Assembly (NCBI GenBank): GCA_023213395.1
Contig: CM041465.1
Span: 138,515,741 to 138,579,740, forward strand
DNA from: Cycas panzhihuaensis
Taxonomy: Eukaryota > Cycadophyta
Reading direction: 5' to 3'
Length of the DNA stretch: 64,000 bases
Position 1 is the first letter of the stretch, and each line of letters opens with the position of its first letter. Position numbers and translations under genes: made by a program. Below, piece by piece: positions 23,990-36,660 of this stretch. A model generated the notes under the pieces. It ran no database searches. It saw nothing but the letters and a program-made list of their open reading frames with translations, and was not told the origin of the DNA.

Positions 23990-24440
23990 ATCTAAGTATA
24001 AGGGAAGTGTTACCTTCCTTCATACTAAATACAATGTGAATGTTAACTTCACTAAATCCTATAGAGATTTAGTTCCCAATAATTAGGGCATCCCTAATAG
24101 TGTTGGATAACTCTTTTTATAGTTCATCATTCTCACAATGATAAAGTCCAACTACATTGTAATACCTACTAATAGTGTGCCCATTGGTCTAACTTGTATT
24201 TGATTGGCCAATTGAATTGAGTAATCTAGAGAAACCACATTTGGCCTTCCCAAAGAGATCTAAGTGGTTTTAGGTAGTATATTCACTCTTAAACCCTCGT
24301 CCACTATTGTCTTATAAATTGTTGTCCCAAGCACATTCATTGAGACTCTTGGGTCCACTACCTCTATATTCAAAGCTCTCAATATTGGTTTCTTAATTTT
24401 ATATAGAACCCCTTACTAAAAATAGCCTATTTCCCACCAT
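23990..24440 (-). pseudogene. Tat-1 aspartic protease
   Basis: The minus strand shows VSMNVLGTTIYKTIVDEG, VNILPKTT, LGRPNVVSLDYSIQLANQ, VRPMGTLLVGI and YPTLLGMPXLLGTKSL. The order and the LLGxPWL-type ending fit the protease of Tat-like gypsy elements. The catalytic D-S/T-G is read as DEG. Stops at W sites. Confidence 0.7.
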
Positions 24441-25379
24441 TTGAAAGTAATAGTAATACGAATATAAATTCTAACTCCATCAAAAGGTCCTTAACTAGTT
24501 GTATCCTTTGTGAGGGATTTCCTTTTAATCCTTCTCCTTAAAATATTATCCTCTTTTTATATACTTACCCTTTAAATTTATTTTCCTAATGTATTTCTTC
24601 TTAGTCCACTATTTTCATAGCTTTTTGAAGGGCCTACACTGCCTCTTGAAGCCTCTCTTTTCTGACCATAGGAGCTAGAAAATTATCTACCACTAGGGTG
24701 GATGTTGTCTTCCCACTCTAAGTATATAGGTAGATAAGTAGTTCATCATCTGATACTTTTGTAGCAAGATTAGAATTTTACACCTTTACACTAGGATTCT
24801 TGGGTCAACTACTCTATTCATGGTCAGTTGGACCCTATTCTTCATAGATGTAATCATCATCCTAATTTTATAATGGCCAATCTAATAAAAAATGGTGTCA
24901 TCTCAAATGTAAATGGCATTTAATAGCCTTAGTATTCCTCTTGTATTACTTTAAAGAATTTCGTTTAGTTTTTTTATAAAAGGAATCACAAATGTTAGTC
25001 GTATATTCCTAATGAGGTGCTCGATAATAACACTCCCAAGTGTTATGGCTATTTCTTCTACAAATTTTGTACCATTTAATATTTAGGGCCTCTTGATGTT
25101 CATTCCTCAAATGACCTGTTTGGCCACAATGTGGGGGGTACTAAACATTGTCCCTCATTTTCTCCATCCTTAGCCTAGCCAATTCAAATTTGAGTTTCTC
25201 AATCTCCTAGCTCTATTACAACATCATAGGAAGTGATACTAGTGGTTGTTGTTTTAAAGCCTCCACTTCCCTTTAAAATTTTCTAACTCTAGATTCATTC
25301 CCATTTGTGGTGTATGCTATGATAGAAGATTTGATTGTAGTACTATTACTATCCAGACATTTGCTCCTAATTATCCAAA

Positions 25380-26740
25380 AGTTTAGAAATTCATTCCCAT
25401 CATGTATGTCTATATTCTAAGTCATAAATAGCATGTATTTATCTGATTCTTAAATTTCAAGGCCAAATCCCTTACTTGTTCATAATTGTTCATTGAATGA
25501 AGAATAACTTTCTCCTTTAATTGAGGTAATATACATTGAACAAAATATTTTAAATACAACATTAGATTTATAGGAGTAGAGGGATCTATTTTATTCATTA
25601 TTATGTGTAATCTTCCATGAAAATCACTCACAGGTTCTTCTGGCATCTGGCAAATTTTATCCAAAGCTTGGAAGATTGCCATTAAATCTCTCAATCTCTA
25701 AAATCTATCTAAGAACTATATCTAAATTTACTCTCGAGTTAGGTTTGTAGTATAAATATATTAGTATTAGGCAATGGTTACTCCTCTCAATGTAGAAAAG
25801 AATCGAGGCTTAACTTCTTTTAGGTCCCCGATCCATTTTATCTTTGATATATTTGAAAAGGGAGCCAAATTGTCACTAAGTTCTACTAATCCATCAAATT
25901 GTAAATGTCCAAATGTAGCATCATTCTGAATGATAACATATGGAGGAGTTAACACATTTGAGATTACACCTCTTTGCCCTAAATTGGTTCTTACCATTGT
26001 TCCTCCAATAATTGGCCCACTTTGAGAGGTTTGATTTATAATAGTAGTTAGGGTTATTATACCAGTTCCTCCTCCACTTGCAAATACATTCCCATTGTTG
26101 AGAGATCCTCTGCTTGTGCTACCCATTTATTTAGGGCTTCCTTTATTTGCTTGCATGAATGGTCCTAAAAACATGGACCCTATGAATACCTCTACCATTT
26201 TATTAAACAAGGGATTCAGAATATAAGAATGAGACTCTTTTATCTCTACCACATAGCAATCCCACCAGACATTAGTAGCATTATATACTATAAATCTCAC
26301 TAAATATCCTTGGTCCATAGCATTCAAGGTTTTTATTTCTTTTAAAATTTTTAGATAATCTTCTCCTCCATTGGAGTTCTATCATCTATACATCTCTAGT
26401 GTAGTTTTAGTTTATTTCTTTCATTTCCTTATTGAATGGTCATTGGTTATTTTATCTATGCTCTAATTTTCATCAATCCTCCACACTCCTCCCATCTCCC
26501 TAAATTCAAACTTCTTCCCTATCTTGATTTTACATGTTGTTTCCTCCTTATCTACTTTTTCCCTATGGGTATTCTTGGTTTACAGATTTTTTCTTAGAGG
26601 TGTTTAGTCTCCTAATGCTAGTTTCTTTCATGTCTTGTCTCCTAGAACTACCTTTTGATGACATGGACAATCCTATTCCTTCACCTAGTCATGGTTTGGA
26701 TACTCCTCTTCTCCTCTCTTAATCCATGAACAACAATAAA
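25380..26740 (-). pseudogene. Tat-1 gag region
   Basis: Three open stretches in minus orientation: 26327-26127 (starts MNAMDQGYLVRF), 26126-25767 (MGSTSRGSLNNGN, in frame and separated from the first only by TAA), and 25694-25422. The last reads LMAIFQALDKICQMPEEPVSDFHGRL, a gag C-terminal pattern (repeat count, then E-x-x-x-D-F-x-x-R). The first two are not recognised as families. The start ATG is not certain; candidates lie between 26327 and about 26670. Confidence 0.6.
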
Positions 26741-26745
26741 ACCAA

Positions 26746-27328
26746 TGTGCATTGCTCTTTCTCTCTTACCTAACTAATTAATAGGGAATAGAATAATGCA
26801 TGTTTGTAGCATATTGGAGCATACAAAATAAAACTTAATTTATATAAAGGCCCTGTGTCTATTCCTCTTATAACTAAATGCAGACCAAAGGTAGTACATA
26901 ATGGAAGGCCTACTAGAATACATGTATAATTAAGAATGTTATCAAAATATCCTAACTACTTATGTCTACACCCTTGATACAAAACACAACTATCACAAAT
27001 ATGTCATTTCAATTACAATATTATAATTTCAATTATAAATGTCAATTAGTTATACAATTAATACGTAATCATTTCTTTAACAATTACTATTATTATTTGG
27101 TTATAGTTCTGGTTGCACCTAGATGCTAGATTATGGCCTAGTCATACCTTTTATTGTACTTGGTTGTGCTTGGTACAACCTTGCTTAGCTTTTAATCACA
27201 CTCAGTTGTACTTGGTATAACCTAATTCTATCTTTGGTCACACTTGGTCATACTTGGTACAACCTAACTCTACCTCTGGTGGCACTTAATACATAATAGA
27301 ATTGCCATCAATTCCTTAAAATTCTCAT
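26746..27328 (-). repeat. 5' LTR of Tat-1, outer end missing
   Basis: Plus-strand left edge TGTGCATTGCTC. It aligns with 15279-15820 and stops matching after TCTATATATA near 27340, where LTR-like sequence of the next element starts. About 60 bases of the outer LTR end are missing. Confidence 0.75.
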
Positions 27329-27505
27329 GGTTTTTTCTTCTATATATAATATAGGGTTATATTACCCCTTCAAGTTGTAATAGTATAGAAAATAATTTTT
27401 AACAAGTGTTCAAGAAGTTCCCAAATAGGGTTTTATATTATTAAGTTTCTTATATAATTGTTGAGTGATAATATTGATAAAGGGTTTATCAAGAGCAAAA
27501 ATAAT
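27329..27505 (+). repeat. LTR fragment related to the LTR at 48901
   Basis: ACCCCTTCAAG, TTAAGTTTC and GAGTGATAATATTGAT-like blocks follow in the same order and spacing as in 48925-49045, then similarity ends. It is best read as a truncated 5' LTR of Tat-2, or a second copy of that family. Confidence 0.6.
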
Positions 27506-27539
27506 TAACACCATACATATAAAGGATGAAAAGGAAGCA

Positions 27540-28480
27540 ACCCCTTAGTAGATAGATGCTGTTGAAAAGGAATAAGAAAATAGGAATATCTACTCTGTAG
27601 TGAATAAAAGTTAAGGAAACTATTAAAATGATAATTAAAGCTTCAAAAGAGGATGAGGCAAAATTTTCCACAAAAGGTTAACAAATAATAAAGGATGTAG
27701 GGTATACTACAGAAGAGATAGGGGTACCCAATATGGAAGAGCTTGCCATTCTTGAAGAGGTCATGAAATTTTTTGAAGATATTACCCCTTAATTTGAATA
27801 TCCTCACCACTCCTAATAAGATGGATAGGAAGATCTAGATTAAGAAATAAAGGTGGGCCATAAAGAGCTCACAACACTAGTAATGAGCTAAGAGAAAATA
27901 ATAGGGCTAAATACTTGGGTGGATAAATAGTTTAAGAATAAGAGGTCAGCACTTACTACTAATCAATTTATAACATTTGATCAAGAATCTAAGGAAATAT
28001 CTTACCACTAGAGAAAAAAAGGAGAGAAGTCTTAAGAAGATTATAGCAAAAGTGAAAGAAGTAATGGACTCATCCACATCATCTTTAAGAGAAGATATAA
28101 TAATTGAGTCCATGGACCTACATTTGGCTACTAGCCAAGTAGTGAAGGATAAGGTGTTCACCTTGTATATTTAATCGTAATAAGTTATGAAAGAAAATGC
28201 TATTATAAAGGAAGAAATTTTGATATTGAATTAAAATATCGATTACTTAAAAAATGATTGGCAAGGGATTTGCAAGGATGTATCAAGAGAATAAGTGAAC
28301 CTCAAAGAAAATGAGTGTATTAGCACTTTGTTGGTAACTTTTAAAGCTTTAAAATCCATAGAAGTATATATAAAAAAGACCCCATATGTGAAGTTTATTT
28401 CAGAAATTTTTTTCTTTATATGACAAAATTCAAAGAATCAAGGTGTTGATAACTAAATTATAGAAAACCTATGTTGTAGA
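27540..28480 (+). pseudogene. decayed K/E-rich coiled-coil-like ORF, unknown
   Basis: With stops read through at presumed Q sites, a plus-strand frame runs from about 27630 (IIKASKEDEAKF; EEIGVPNMEELAILEEVMKFF; DITP-stop-FEYPHH) and switches frame near 27990 into an open 65-codon stretch (MIKNLRKYLTTREKK; SLKKIIAKVKEVMDSS) and on to EQVNLKENECISTLL-like residues near 28340. Composition is acidic then K/E-rich with heptad-like leucines. I do not recognise it. It could be a 5' ORF of Tat-2 upstream of gag. Confidence 0.4.
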
Positions 28481-28749
28481 ACTACAACTAGAGGGAAGCT
28501 TCTCTAAGTTCAAAGATAAAAAGGCAATAGGAAAAAGTAAGGGAAAAGAGAAGCACATATATTTCATTTAGAAATAGCAACATGTTTTGGAATTAGGGAT
28601 AGATAGGTAAAAAGAGATTATAAATAAAATTGAAAGCTTGAAAAATCTCTAGGTAATATTTCAGGATAATTATTTTTAACTATGTCATTTCTCAATCCCC
28701 CATGCTAGGTTAAATCCCTATCATGGATAAGTAGGAGTTTCTTAAGATT

Positions 28750-30108
28750 ACAACTGAGTCATCAAGAGGAAGCAATAGATTGATCTAACCACTACATGTG
28801 AAGTTGATACATAGGATACAAGTATTTAGGATTAGTAAACACAATAAGTAATCCTTAGAAAATTGTTAGAGTCCTAAAAGCAGGAGGTTGATAATATTAG
28901 AAATCAACTATACAAAATAGGAGTACACCTAGAAATGATAAGACCACTACTCATACAATTTTTGTATGTGAAGATAAGAGAAAAGATTAGTAAGAATTCC
29001 TTAAAGGCAGGCCAAGATATAAACAAGGTTTTTATCAGTAAAAATATCTAAAGATTTTTTGCTTAATACCTATTAGGACAAGTGGAGCTTCTATAGTTGG
29101 CCATTGATTTTAATAGTTAAATGTATTCGTAAATTTTAATTGATTATTTTTAGCCACTATATTAGATTTAAAAAAGCTACTAATTATACCACCATGGCAT
29201 AACATTTACAACTTGGTACACTACTCTAGGATTCTCTCTAGTATAGTTATAATGAAGTAAGCAGCCATCGTGTTTAAATAAGGGATAAGGGGTCCATTTT
29301 AAGGGACTTTTGGAGAAGAGAGACTGGAGGGATTTTGAAGCTTGTGATTTATACTTTTCCTTTTTATGGAGACTTGTTGAGGCTTCACTTTTAACAACTA
29401 ATTTTTATTAAGATTGCCCAAATGGAGAGTTGAAATTATTTATTCCACATATTTGTTGTAATTCATACCTTCTTATGAAGGTTGTAATTATATTTAATAA
29501 GGAATTACATGCAAAATAAAATCATTAATATCTAAGCTTCTTTTGGTAAGCATCTTATTGCTCACAAAAGGCTTTAGATTATTTCTTTGTCTTAATCCAT
29601 AATAGTTTTATACAATAGGGATTATGCTACATAACACATTTATGCTTAGGTCATTATTATTGTATTAAATTTATACCATTTGAATGCTAAGGTTCAAGGC
29701 AATTATTTTGTACTCTCTTTGTTAAGCATTAGCTAAAGATTTAAGAGGCAAGAGATAGATGAAATAGTTAAGGCATTCTATGTTTTAAATATAAAATTAT
29801 CATGGCCTATGAGTTTTCCTTAATTTCTTCCATGAAATCTCTGATATAAGGTTTATTCTTTCACGAGTTAACACTTTCTAACTATGTAGGATAACTTGGT
29901 TTAAATCTTCCATACTGTTGTAATTCAATTTTTTAATGTATTTATTAGTATAGAGTGATTTTAACATAGAGTTAATACTTTGTGGTTCAATACTAGAATT
30001 ACCCTTATATCAACCATAATCCTTACATACTATTTTAGCCCAAGTAAAATAAGACAATGACTATAGATATATGATTGATAAGAGAAAGAATTTATTGATA
30101 TCTCTACT
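28750..30108. other. AT-rich region without recognised gene
   Basis: No conserved domain seen. A purine-rich stretch with AAGGGGTCC and GAGAAGAGAGACTGGAGGG lies near 29283-29328. By position it may be decayed internal sequence of Tat-2, since copia-5 inserts at its right end. Confidence 0.4.
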
Positions 30109-30656
30109 TGTTAAACATTTATATTTAAATAAGTAACATACTTTATATTGAATCATTATGTCCATTATGTAAAAGTATCTTATTACTTAATGTGATAAAG
30201 TACACACCCATATTTTTTCTAGTTGCACAATGTTATGACTTGAAGGTCAATGTACCCCTTATGCACTTTTGCTCACAAGAGAGACCAAAGGACACTTGTC
30301 TCACATGCAACTGGTATATCTTGCATGTTTAACATTTATCAAACATAAAGCCTCTCAAGGTCTCTCCTTTAACTCTATATATTGATACCAATTTTCATAT
30401 ATCATGTATGAGAGTGAATTTGTATTATTATCCTGCAAGTTTTAATTTAAGTTATTATTGTTTATTTGGAGTAAAGAACAATTCCTTCTTCTCCACATTT
30501 ATGTCTATCTTGTGCTTAAGTACATTTTGCCTTGTTCTTGCTAATTTGCTTATGTTCATAGCTACCTAGTATAGATGCTAATCATTTTCTAATGTTAGTT
30601 AATTTCCTCTCCATTATATCCTAAGGGTTGAAAGTTGAATACCATCATCTTCAACA
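30109..30656 (+). repeat. 5' LTR of copia-5
   Basis: Runs from TGTTAAACATTTAT to CATCTTCAACA, directly before the PBS region. A TATA-like CTATATATT at 30375 is conserved in the 3' copy (36980) and is the likely promoter. Confidence 0.92.
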
Positions 30657-30658
30657 TT

Positions 30659-30670
30659 TAGTATCAAAGC
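30659..30670 (+). promoter_or_regulatory. primer-binding site of copia-5
   Basis: TAGTATCAAAGC equals the iMet-tRNA site TGGTATCAGAGC apart from two G-to-A changes. Confidence 0.8.
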
Positions 30671-32553
30671 TTACCAAAAAAGGATTACTTGTTATTCTTA
30701 GGGTTGAAAGAGTGTTCTAAACCCTTGATGTTTACCTTTACTCTTTAAAGGTGATCCAAGGATAAGTTTAGGTCATTTTTCTACAGTTTTTACATCATTT
30801 TCTGAGGTTTATAAGCTAGAAATCAATGAGTTTTATTTTCTAAAAATTTTTCTAAGTTAGATTTGTATATGCAGTAGAAAGAACTGATAAAATACATTAT
30901 TTTTCCTTCATTTTCTTGTAAGTAAAAGTTATTTTTATAGGATTATTAGCTAATATGTAGGCATATAGTGTATTTTACCTATACTAGACTCAAAAATTAT
31001 TCATATCAGTCTTAGTCATCTACTGGACTATCCTCTCAGTGTATTAGGTAAATTCCACTATGGTTTGGGTGATTTACTCAATATAAAAAATAATTTTTTT
31101 GCTTGTGGATGCTTTCTAAATAGTTGTTGGCCTACTCTAAGCTTCCCTGCACCTCTACATACCATAGCCACACCTTACATCAATGAGAAAATGCACTTAC
31201 AAAAGAAGTATTTATTTTAGTTGTTGTTTCTTATTACCCATGGTTATCTACCCTCTAAAACACATATGTGGGTTGTTCTTTCTCCTCACTTAATGAATGG
31301 AGCTCAAACTTGAGATATAGTATCCTCTAGTTGGTATAACCCTACCTCTAAAATCTCATTGTAATTTAATCGATCTTCATAAATATGCAAGCTTCTACGT
31401 ATTTAATTTTATGCACCTGCCACTCAATTTTATTTGATAAAAAAGATATCATATTTCAACATTATACTTTTAATCTTATATTATATAATTAAGCATATTT
31501 GGTGAATATTCTCTTTTTAATAAAGGGAACCTTTCTAAAGTTTTTATTTTAAAGTGATTTTTGTTCTATTTAATTACTTTTAAAGTAAAATTTACCCTTT
31601 CTTTATTTTTAAGTTATTTTTGCACATAAAAAATTTGCAAGTGTAAAAATTAACTTTAATCAAGTATTTTTTTAGTTATATATATACTAATTATGAAACT
31701 TTCACATTGTACTTGATTTTATAAGGCTTCCTACAAGTGACCTTAATGCCCTAAGGCTTAAAAAGATACTCAAAATCACTTATTTTAAGAAAAACCCACT
31801 TTATTTAAAGGCTAGTCAAAACTATTTTTAAGGTTTAAACACTGTGGTTGTAGCTTGATTACTGGGTACACTTTGTTAAAATTAGTATTTTGTTGTCATT
31901 TATTTGCATTAAAATGAAACCACTTAAGGTAAAACATTGAAGTAAACATATCTTTATTTGACACTTTGCATGTTTTACTCTTTTTAAAGGTTTTTTTTTA
32001 ACACTTTATATGATAGTTTATGTACTCAATTTGCTTCATTTAAAGCCTTTTTATTGATTTTTATTAGTATTGTAAAGTAATATTTCATCACTCACTTAAG
32101 AAAATTACTTTCAGTCCATTAAATCATTAAAAGTTACTTTAAATTTTATTAGAGAGGCCTATAAAAGGTTAAAACCTTACCTCTAAAATTCTCAATCTTT
32201 GTGTATTCCCTAGGAGACCAATTGGCCATATGGTTAATACACAACAATTGAGATTCTCTTAAATAAAAGGGACTTTAAAAAGGATGTTATTGGGGTTATG
32301 AACCACAAGGAAAGCACAATACCACTATATATATCAACTCTACCTAGCCTTGTTCTACATTTGACTTGACTAACTATTGGATCTATCTAGAAAGATTAGG
32401 GTTGAACCAACTTCACCCCTCATCACTCTCTTTAGCTATTGGACCTTGTAAGATCAAGGTTATTGGTTTGTTAGAAAGTGGAACTTAAGTAACAAAATTT
32501 TTGAGTCTCTAATTCATCTTCTAGTTTCAAGAAACCTTAAACAACTTTAACAT
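30671..32553. other. long leader of copia-5, no gene recognised
   Basis: About 1.9 kb separate PBS and gag, much longer than the usual short copia leader. I see no domain, LTR pair or terminal repeats inside, so either the leader is naturally long or an older insertion has decayed. Confidence 0.5.
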
Positions 32554-33500
32554 CATGGATGCTCTTGACATACTTAATGCATGCACTATAAAGTTAAATG
32601 GACAAGATAATTATCAAAAATTAAAAAGAAATAAACATAAAAATCATTGATCATAAATGACTTTTGGGCATTTATATCTAAAAAGAATTCCAAACTTGAT
32701 CTAACTAGAAGTCCAATTGATAACAATGTAATCATTCAACCTAATCCTATTTTAATTACTACTTGGGAGGCTAAGGACAAAATAGCCTTACTATTTCTTT
32801 ATATAGTTATTAATGTAAATGTTAATCAAAATATTACTAATACTAGTACTTCAAAGGAAGCTTAGGAGATAAGATGATATTTACATTATTATGACAAAAT
32901 CTAAATCATATACTTTGAAATTTATTAAGCCTATATTAGCATTTTTATCTTCTATCAAAGAAATTAGTAATAAGTTAAATACTCTTAGAAAATTAACTTT
33001 GAGAGATAAACTTGTGACTACTACATTGTATGTGTTACTAAAGGAATATAATGGTTATATCTCTTCAATTACAAGAGATGTCATACTTGGCACATTGATC
33101 TTCAATGAACTTGAAAGTCTTTTACTTCAAGAGGAGCAAATCTACTCTTGATAGGATGAACCATCAACATCAAGTGCATTTATGACTAAATATATAGCTA
33201 AGTAGAATCTCAAATAATCTATTCATAACTAGTTTAAAAATATAAATATTGTCATATTAAAAGTCAATGTCACATGTTATTATTATGGTAAAATGGGCTA
33301 CATTACACCTGAATATTGAAAGAAGTAATATGACATGTAGCAGTAATAATAATTTCAACAACCATGATAATAATAACAGTAGTAGTAACCACATTAATAA
33401 TAAAACTGGTACTAATAGCAATAACCCCCTAAACCAAATCAAGGTGAATTTTAAAAAGGTCAAAGAGAAAAGGGGGCTTTAGAGGTAGCAACTAATGCCA
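32554..33500 (+). pseudogene. copia-5 gag with decayed zinc knuckle
   Basis: From the ATG at 32554: MDALDILNACTIKLNGQDNY, the standard copia gag opening (L-x-G-x-N/D-Y). Then DFWAFISKK, TTWEAKDKIALLF, and a segment at 32891-33151 with LTLRDKLVTTTLY and ISSITRD. The zinc knuckle (about 33268-33315) reads C-x2-Y-x4-Y-x4-Y with GKMG inside; the second Cys, the His and the last Cys are all Tyr. An Asn/Ser-rich tract (33345-33420) follows. At least one frameshift near 32650. The knuckle cannot bind zinc. Confidence 0.8.
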
Positions 33501-33559
33501 CACTAACTAATTTACTAATGAGAAAAAACTATCTTGTGTTTAACATAACTCTCAAAGTA

Positions 33560-34740
33560 ATAACACATAGATCATTGACTTAGGAGTATCTTAACACATG
33601 GCAGACAATGATGAGTTACTCTATGATATTAAATAAGGAGAAAGGTAAATAATTACATTTGATAATAATCAATTAGTTGAGATATCTAGGGTAGGTAAAA
33701 TTCTCACTCTTCATTCTCCAAATCACCCTACTTACACATTTCCCACTAGAGATACCTGCTTGATAATTTCAATGTATAAAAGTCTCTTATCCATTAGTTA
33801 GTTAGATAAATAATAGATGAGTATATTATTTAAAGGTAGAAATTATGCCATTAGTGATAAATATAATTAAGTGGTTACTATTGGTCATGAAGGCCATGGT
33901 CTTTACAAATTAGATGCATCAAATATTATACTTTATATTACATTAGTGTCTTTTATCATATAATCTATGATCGAAGAATAACTTTAGCATAGTAGTCTAG
34001 ACTACATAAGTATAGATAACATTAAATTAATGTTTAACAAAAATATAATATATGGATTTCTGAAGATATCAACATTAAAATATCTTTGTGAAGCATGTAT
34101 TATGGGGAAACAACATACAGAGCCTTTTTCTAAAGGTGATGCATGGCATGCATCACAACCTTTACAGTTGGTTCACACAAATCCATGTGGACTCATGTCC
34201 ACATCATTTGTTATAGGAGCTTTATATTATATCACATTTATTGATGATTTTTCACATAAAGTTTAAGAATACTTCATCAAACATAATTAAGAGGCATTAA
34301 AAAAATTCAAGAAATTCAAACTTGAGGTAGAAAATAAGTTGGAATCTTCCATCAAATTGTTGAGATCTGACAATGGAGATGAATTTATCTCAAGAGAGTT
34401 TAATTAATTTTGTAAAGATCTTGGAATCAAATGATAATTCACTACTCCATACACACCTCAATGGGATGGAGTATTTAAATGGATGAATAAGACTTTGGCT
34501 AATAAAGTCAAAGCCATTATGCATGTAAAAGGGCTTCCTCTTTTCTATTAGAAAGAAGCATTCTATATATTAACTTATATGGCTAATACAAGCCTAACTA
34601 TAGTAATCACTATTATCATACTATAGGGGGCCTGGTTTAGAAAAAAATTAATTGTAAACCATTTGAGGACCTTTAGGTGTACTACTTATATACATATTCC
34701 TCAATAGTAAATAAAGAAGTTAGATCATAATAGTCTCTAA
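33560..34740 (+). pseudogene. copia-5 protease and integrase
   Basis: The protease site is read as IIDLGVS-stop-HMADN near 33570, with the D-S-G triad altered. Integrase: GLYKLDAS before the core, then CEACIMGKQHTEPFS (zinc region, 34090), LVHTNPCGLM, YYITFIDDFSHKV (34215-34265), LLRSDNGDEF (34362) and WKEAF-like residues with TAG at W. In-frame stops interrupt at about 34266, 34290, 34408 and 34433. Functional integration is impossible. Confidence 0.85.
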
Positions 34741-35149
34741 TGTATTTTTCTTAGTTACTCTCTTAACAATAAATCATATAGAGTATATAATCCTATTGCT
34801 AAGAAAATGCATATTTCTAGAGATGTAATCTTTGTTGAGAATAATAAGGACATAGAACTAGTATTTATCAATCCTTCTCCGAAAAAGGTAAGCAAATTAT
34901 TGAGGAATTCCTTCCCTCATAATCTTCCATAGCATGTTCATTATTTATTTATGTTTTATCTTCATCTAATTTAAATACAACTCCATTTGACCCTAGTACT
35001 TCTTCTATTAATCGATCACTATAGCCCCATGATATTGATGTTTAAGTTTTATCCATGAAGAAGCTATTAAAATGATATACTTAGATGGTAAAGAATAATC
35101 AAGTAATTAAAGGAAAACATCCATTTAAAATGAGGTAGTAAATAGTTAA

Positions 35150-36660
35150 CTATATACTTATGGATGAAATGATTTGTGTAGATGAGTCTTCCACTTTTAA
35201 GGAGGCATATAAAGTAAAAGGTTTCCATGGATGAAGAAATCCATTCTATTAAAAAGAATATAACTTAAGATTTATTTAAATTACCTAATAATAAATATGT
35301 AATTAGTTGTAAATAGGTATATAAAACCAAATTCTACTTTGATAGTTTAATTGGGTATTATAAGTCTTAACTTGTTACAAAGATATTTAAACAAAAGGAA
35401 GGCACTAACTATGATGAAGCCTTTATACCTATAGAAAATATGAATACCATCATACATATACTAGCCTTAGCTACTCAATGTAAGTAGCTAATCTATCAGA
35501 TGGATATGAAGAGCACCATTCTTAATAGTGATCTTCAAAAGGAGGTATATTTGAAGTAACCTCCTAGATATGTTGCACATGATAAAGAACATTTATTTTG
35601 TCACCTTAAAAAGGCATTATATACTTTGAAATATGCCCTAAGAGCATGGTATTCTAAAATTAATGATTTTTTATGAGATATAAATATCATCGATCTTCAT
35701 CAGATCCTAACTTATATATAAAAGTTAGGGAGAACTATGTTGTAGTTGTTATTTTGTATGTTGATGACTTATTGATCATTGGGAATGACACTAAGATAAT
35801 ACAAATTCTCTATGATGGCCTTAAGAGAAGTTTTGAGATGACTAATTTTAGACTTCTCTATTATTTTCTAAGCATAGAGGTGTGGCAATAATTAGGTTAT
35901 ATCTTTATTTCCCAAGTCAAATATTCTTGGGATATTTTGTAGTGATTTGGAATAAAGGATTTCAAACCTTTATCTACACCCATGGAGAATGGAACTAAGT
36001 TATCACTTGATGAGGAAGCAACACCTACAAATCTTAGATTATATTGACAACTAGTGTGTAGCATAATCTACTTAGCTAATACTACACCAAATCTTTCATT
36101 TCTAATTAGGATTTATCTTAGATACATATCTCATCTTAATCAAAAATATTAAAATGTAGTAAAATGTATACTAAGATATCTTAAATGCACATTACAATAT
36201 GGTCTTCAGTATACACTTAATAAGAACTTTATTTTAGAGGGATTTTTACACTCTAATTAGGTAAGATGTTAGAATACCCACTGATCGACTTTGAGATATT
36301 ACTTTATCCTTAGTTTAGAAGTTACTTCATGGAGTTTCAAGAAGTCTTAATGTTGCCTTATCCTTAATGAAAGTAGAGTACAAAGTTATTGTTAACACAG
36401 CTTGTAAGACAATTTGGCTAAGAAGGATTCTTAACAAGCTTAGACTTAAGTAGGATCTCTCCACCAAGATATATTGTGATAATTAAACTATGTTTAAGTT
36501 AACTAAGAATCTAGTTTTTCATGCAAGGACCAAGCACATTAAGGTTCATCACCATTTTATTAGGGATCACAAGATGAACAATGAGATTAACCTCTTCTAC
36601 ATTCCTATAGACTAATAGTTAATAGATATGTTTACCAAGCCACTTGGTAGAGAAAAGTTC
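35150..36660 (+). pseudogene. copia-5 RT and RNase H
   Basis: STFKEAY opens the hinge. RT is frameshifted in its first half; an open stretch at 35673-35891 holds SSSDPNLYIKVRENYVVV and ILYVDDLLIIGND with the intact catalytic YVDD. RNase H residues follow: a VALSLMKVEYKVIVNTACK block (36348-36403), LRRILNKL, RTKHIKVHHHFIRD and DMFTKPLGREKF (36627), the usual copia ending. TGA and TAG stops fall at W and Q sites. Confidence 0.85.

Larger units (their letters stand above)
15279..27328 (-). mobile_element. Tat-1: minus-strand Ty3/gypsy element with nested copia
   Basis: Direct repeats 15279-15882 and 26746-27328 match along most of their length and flank minus-strand gag, protease, RNase H end and integrase sequences in the order expected for a Ty3/gypsy element read right to left. 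Integrase motifs and the long region downstream of integrase point to the Tat/Athila side rather than chromoviruses. RT is not found. A 3.7-kb copia sits in integrase. The outer ~60 bases of the right LTR are missing; other LTR-like sequence starts there. Confidence 0.8.

Noticed and set aside
25767-26327. Two adjacent host genes on the minus strand
   Set aside because: They are in the same frame separated by one TAA, next to a PBS-side LTR and followed by gag and protease sequence, so they belong to the Tat-1 gag region.
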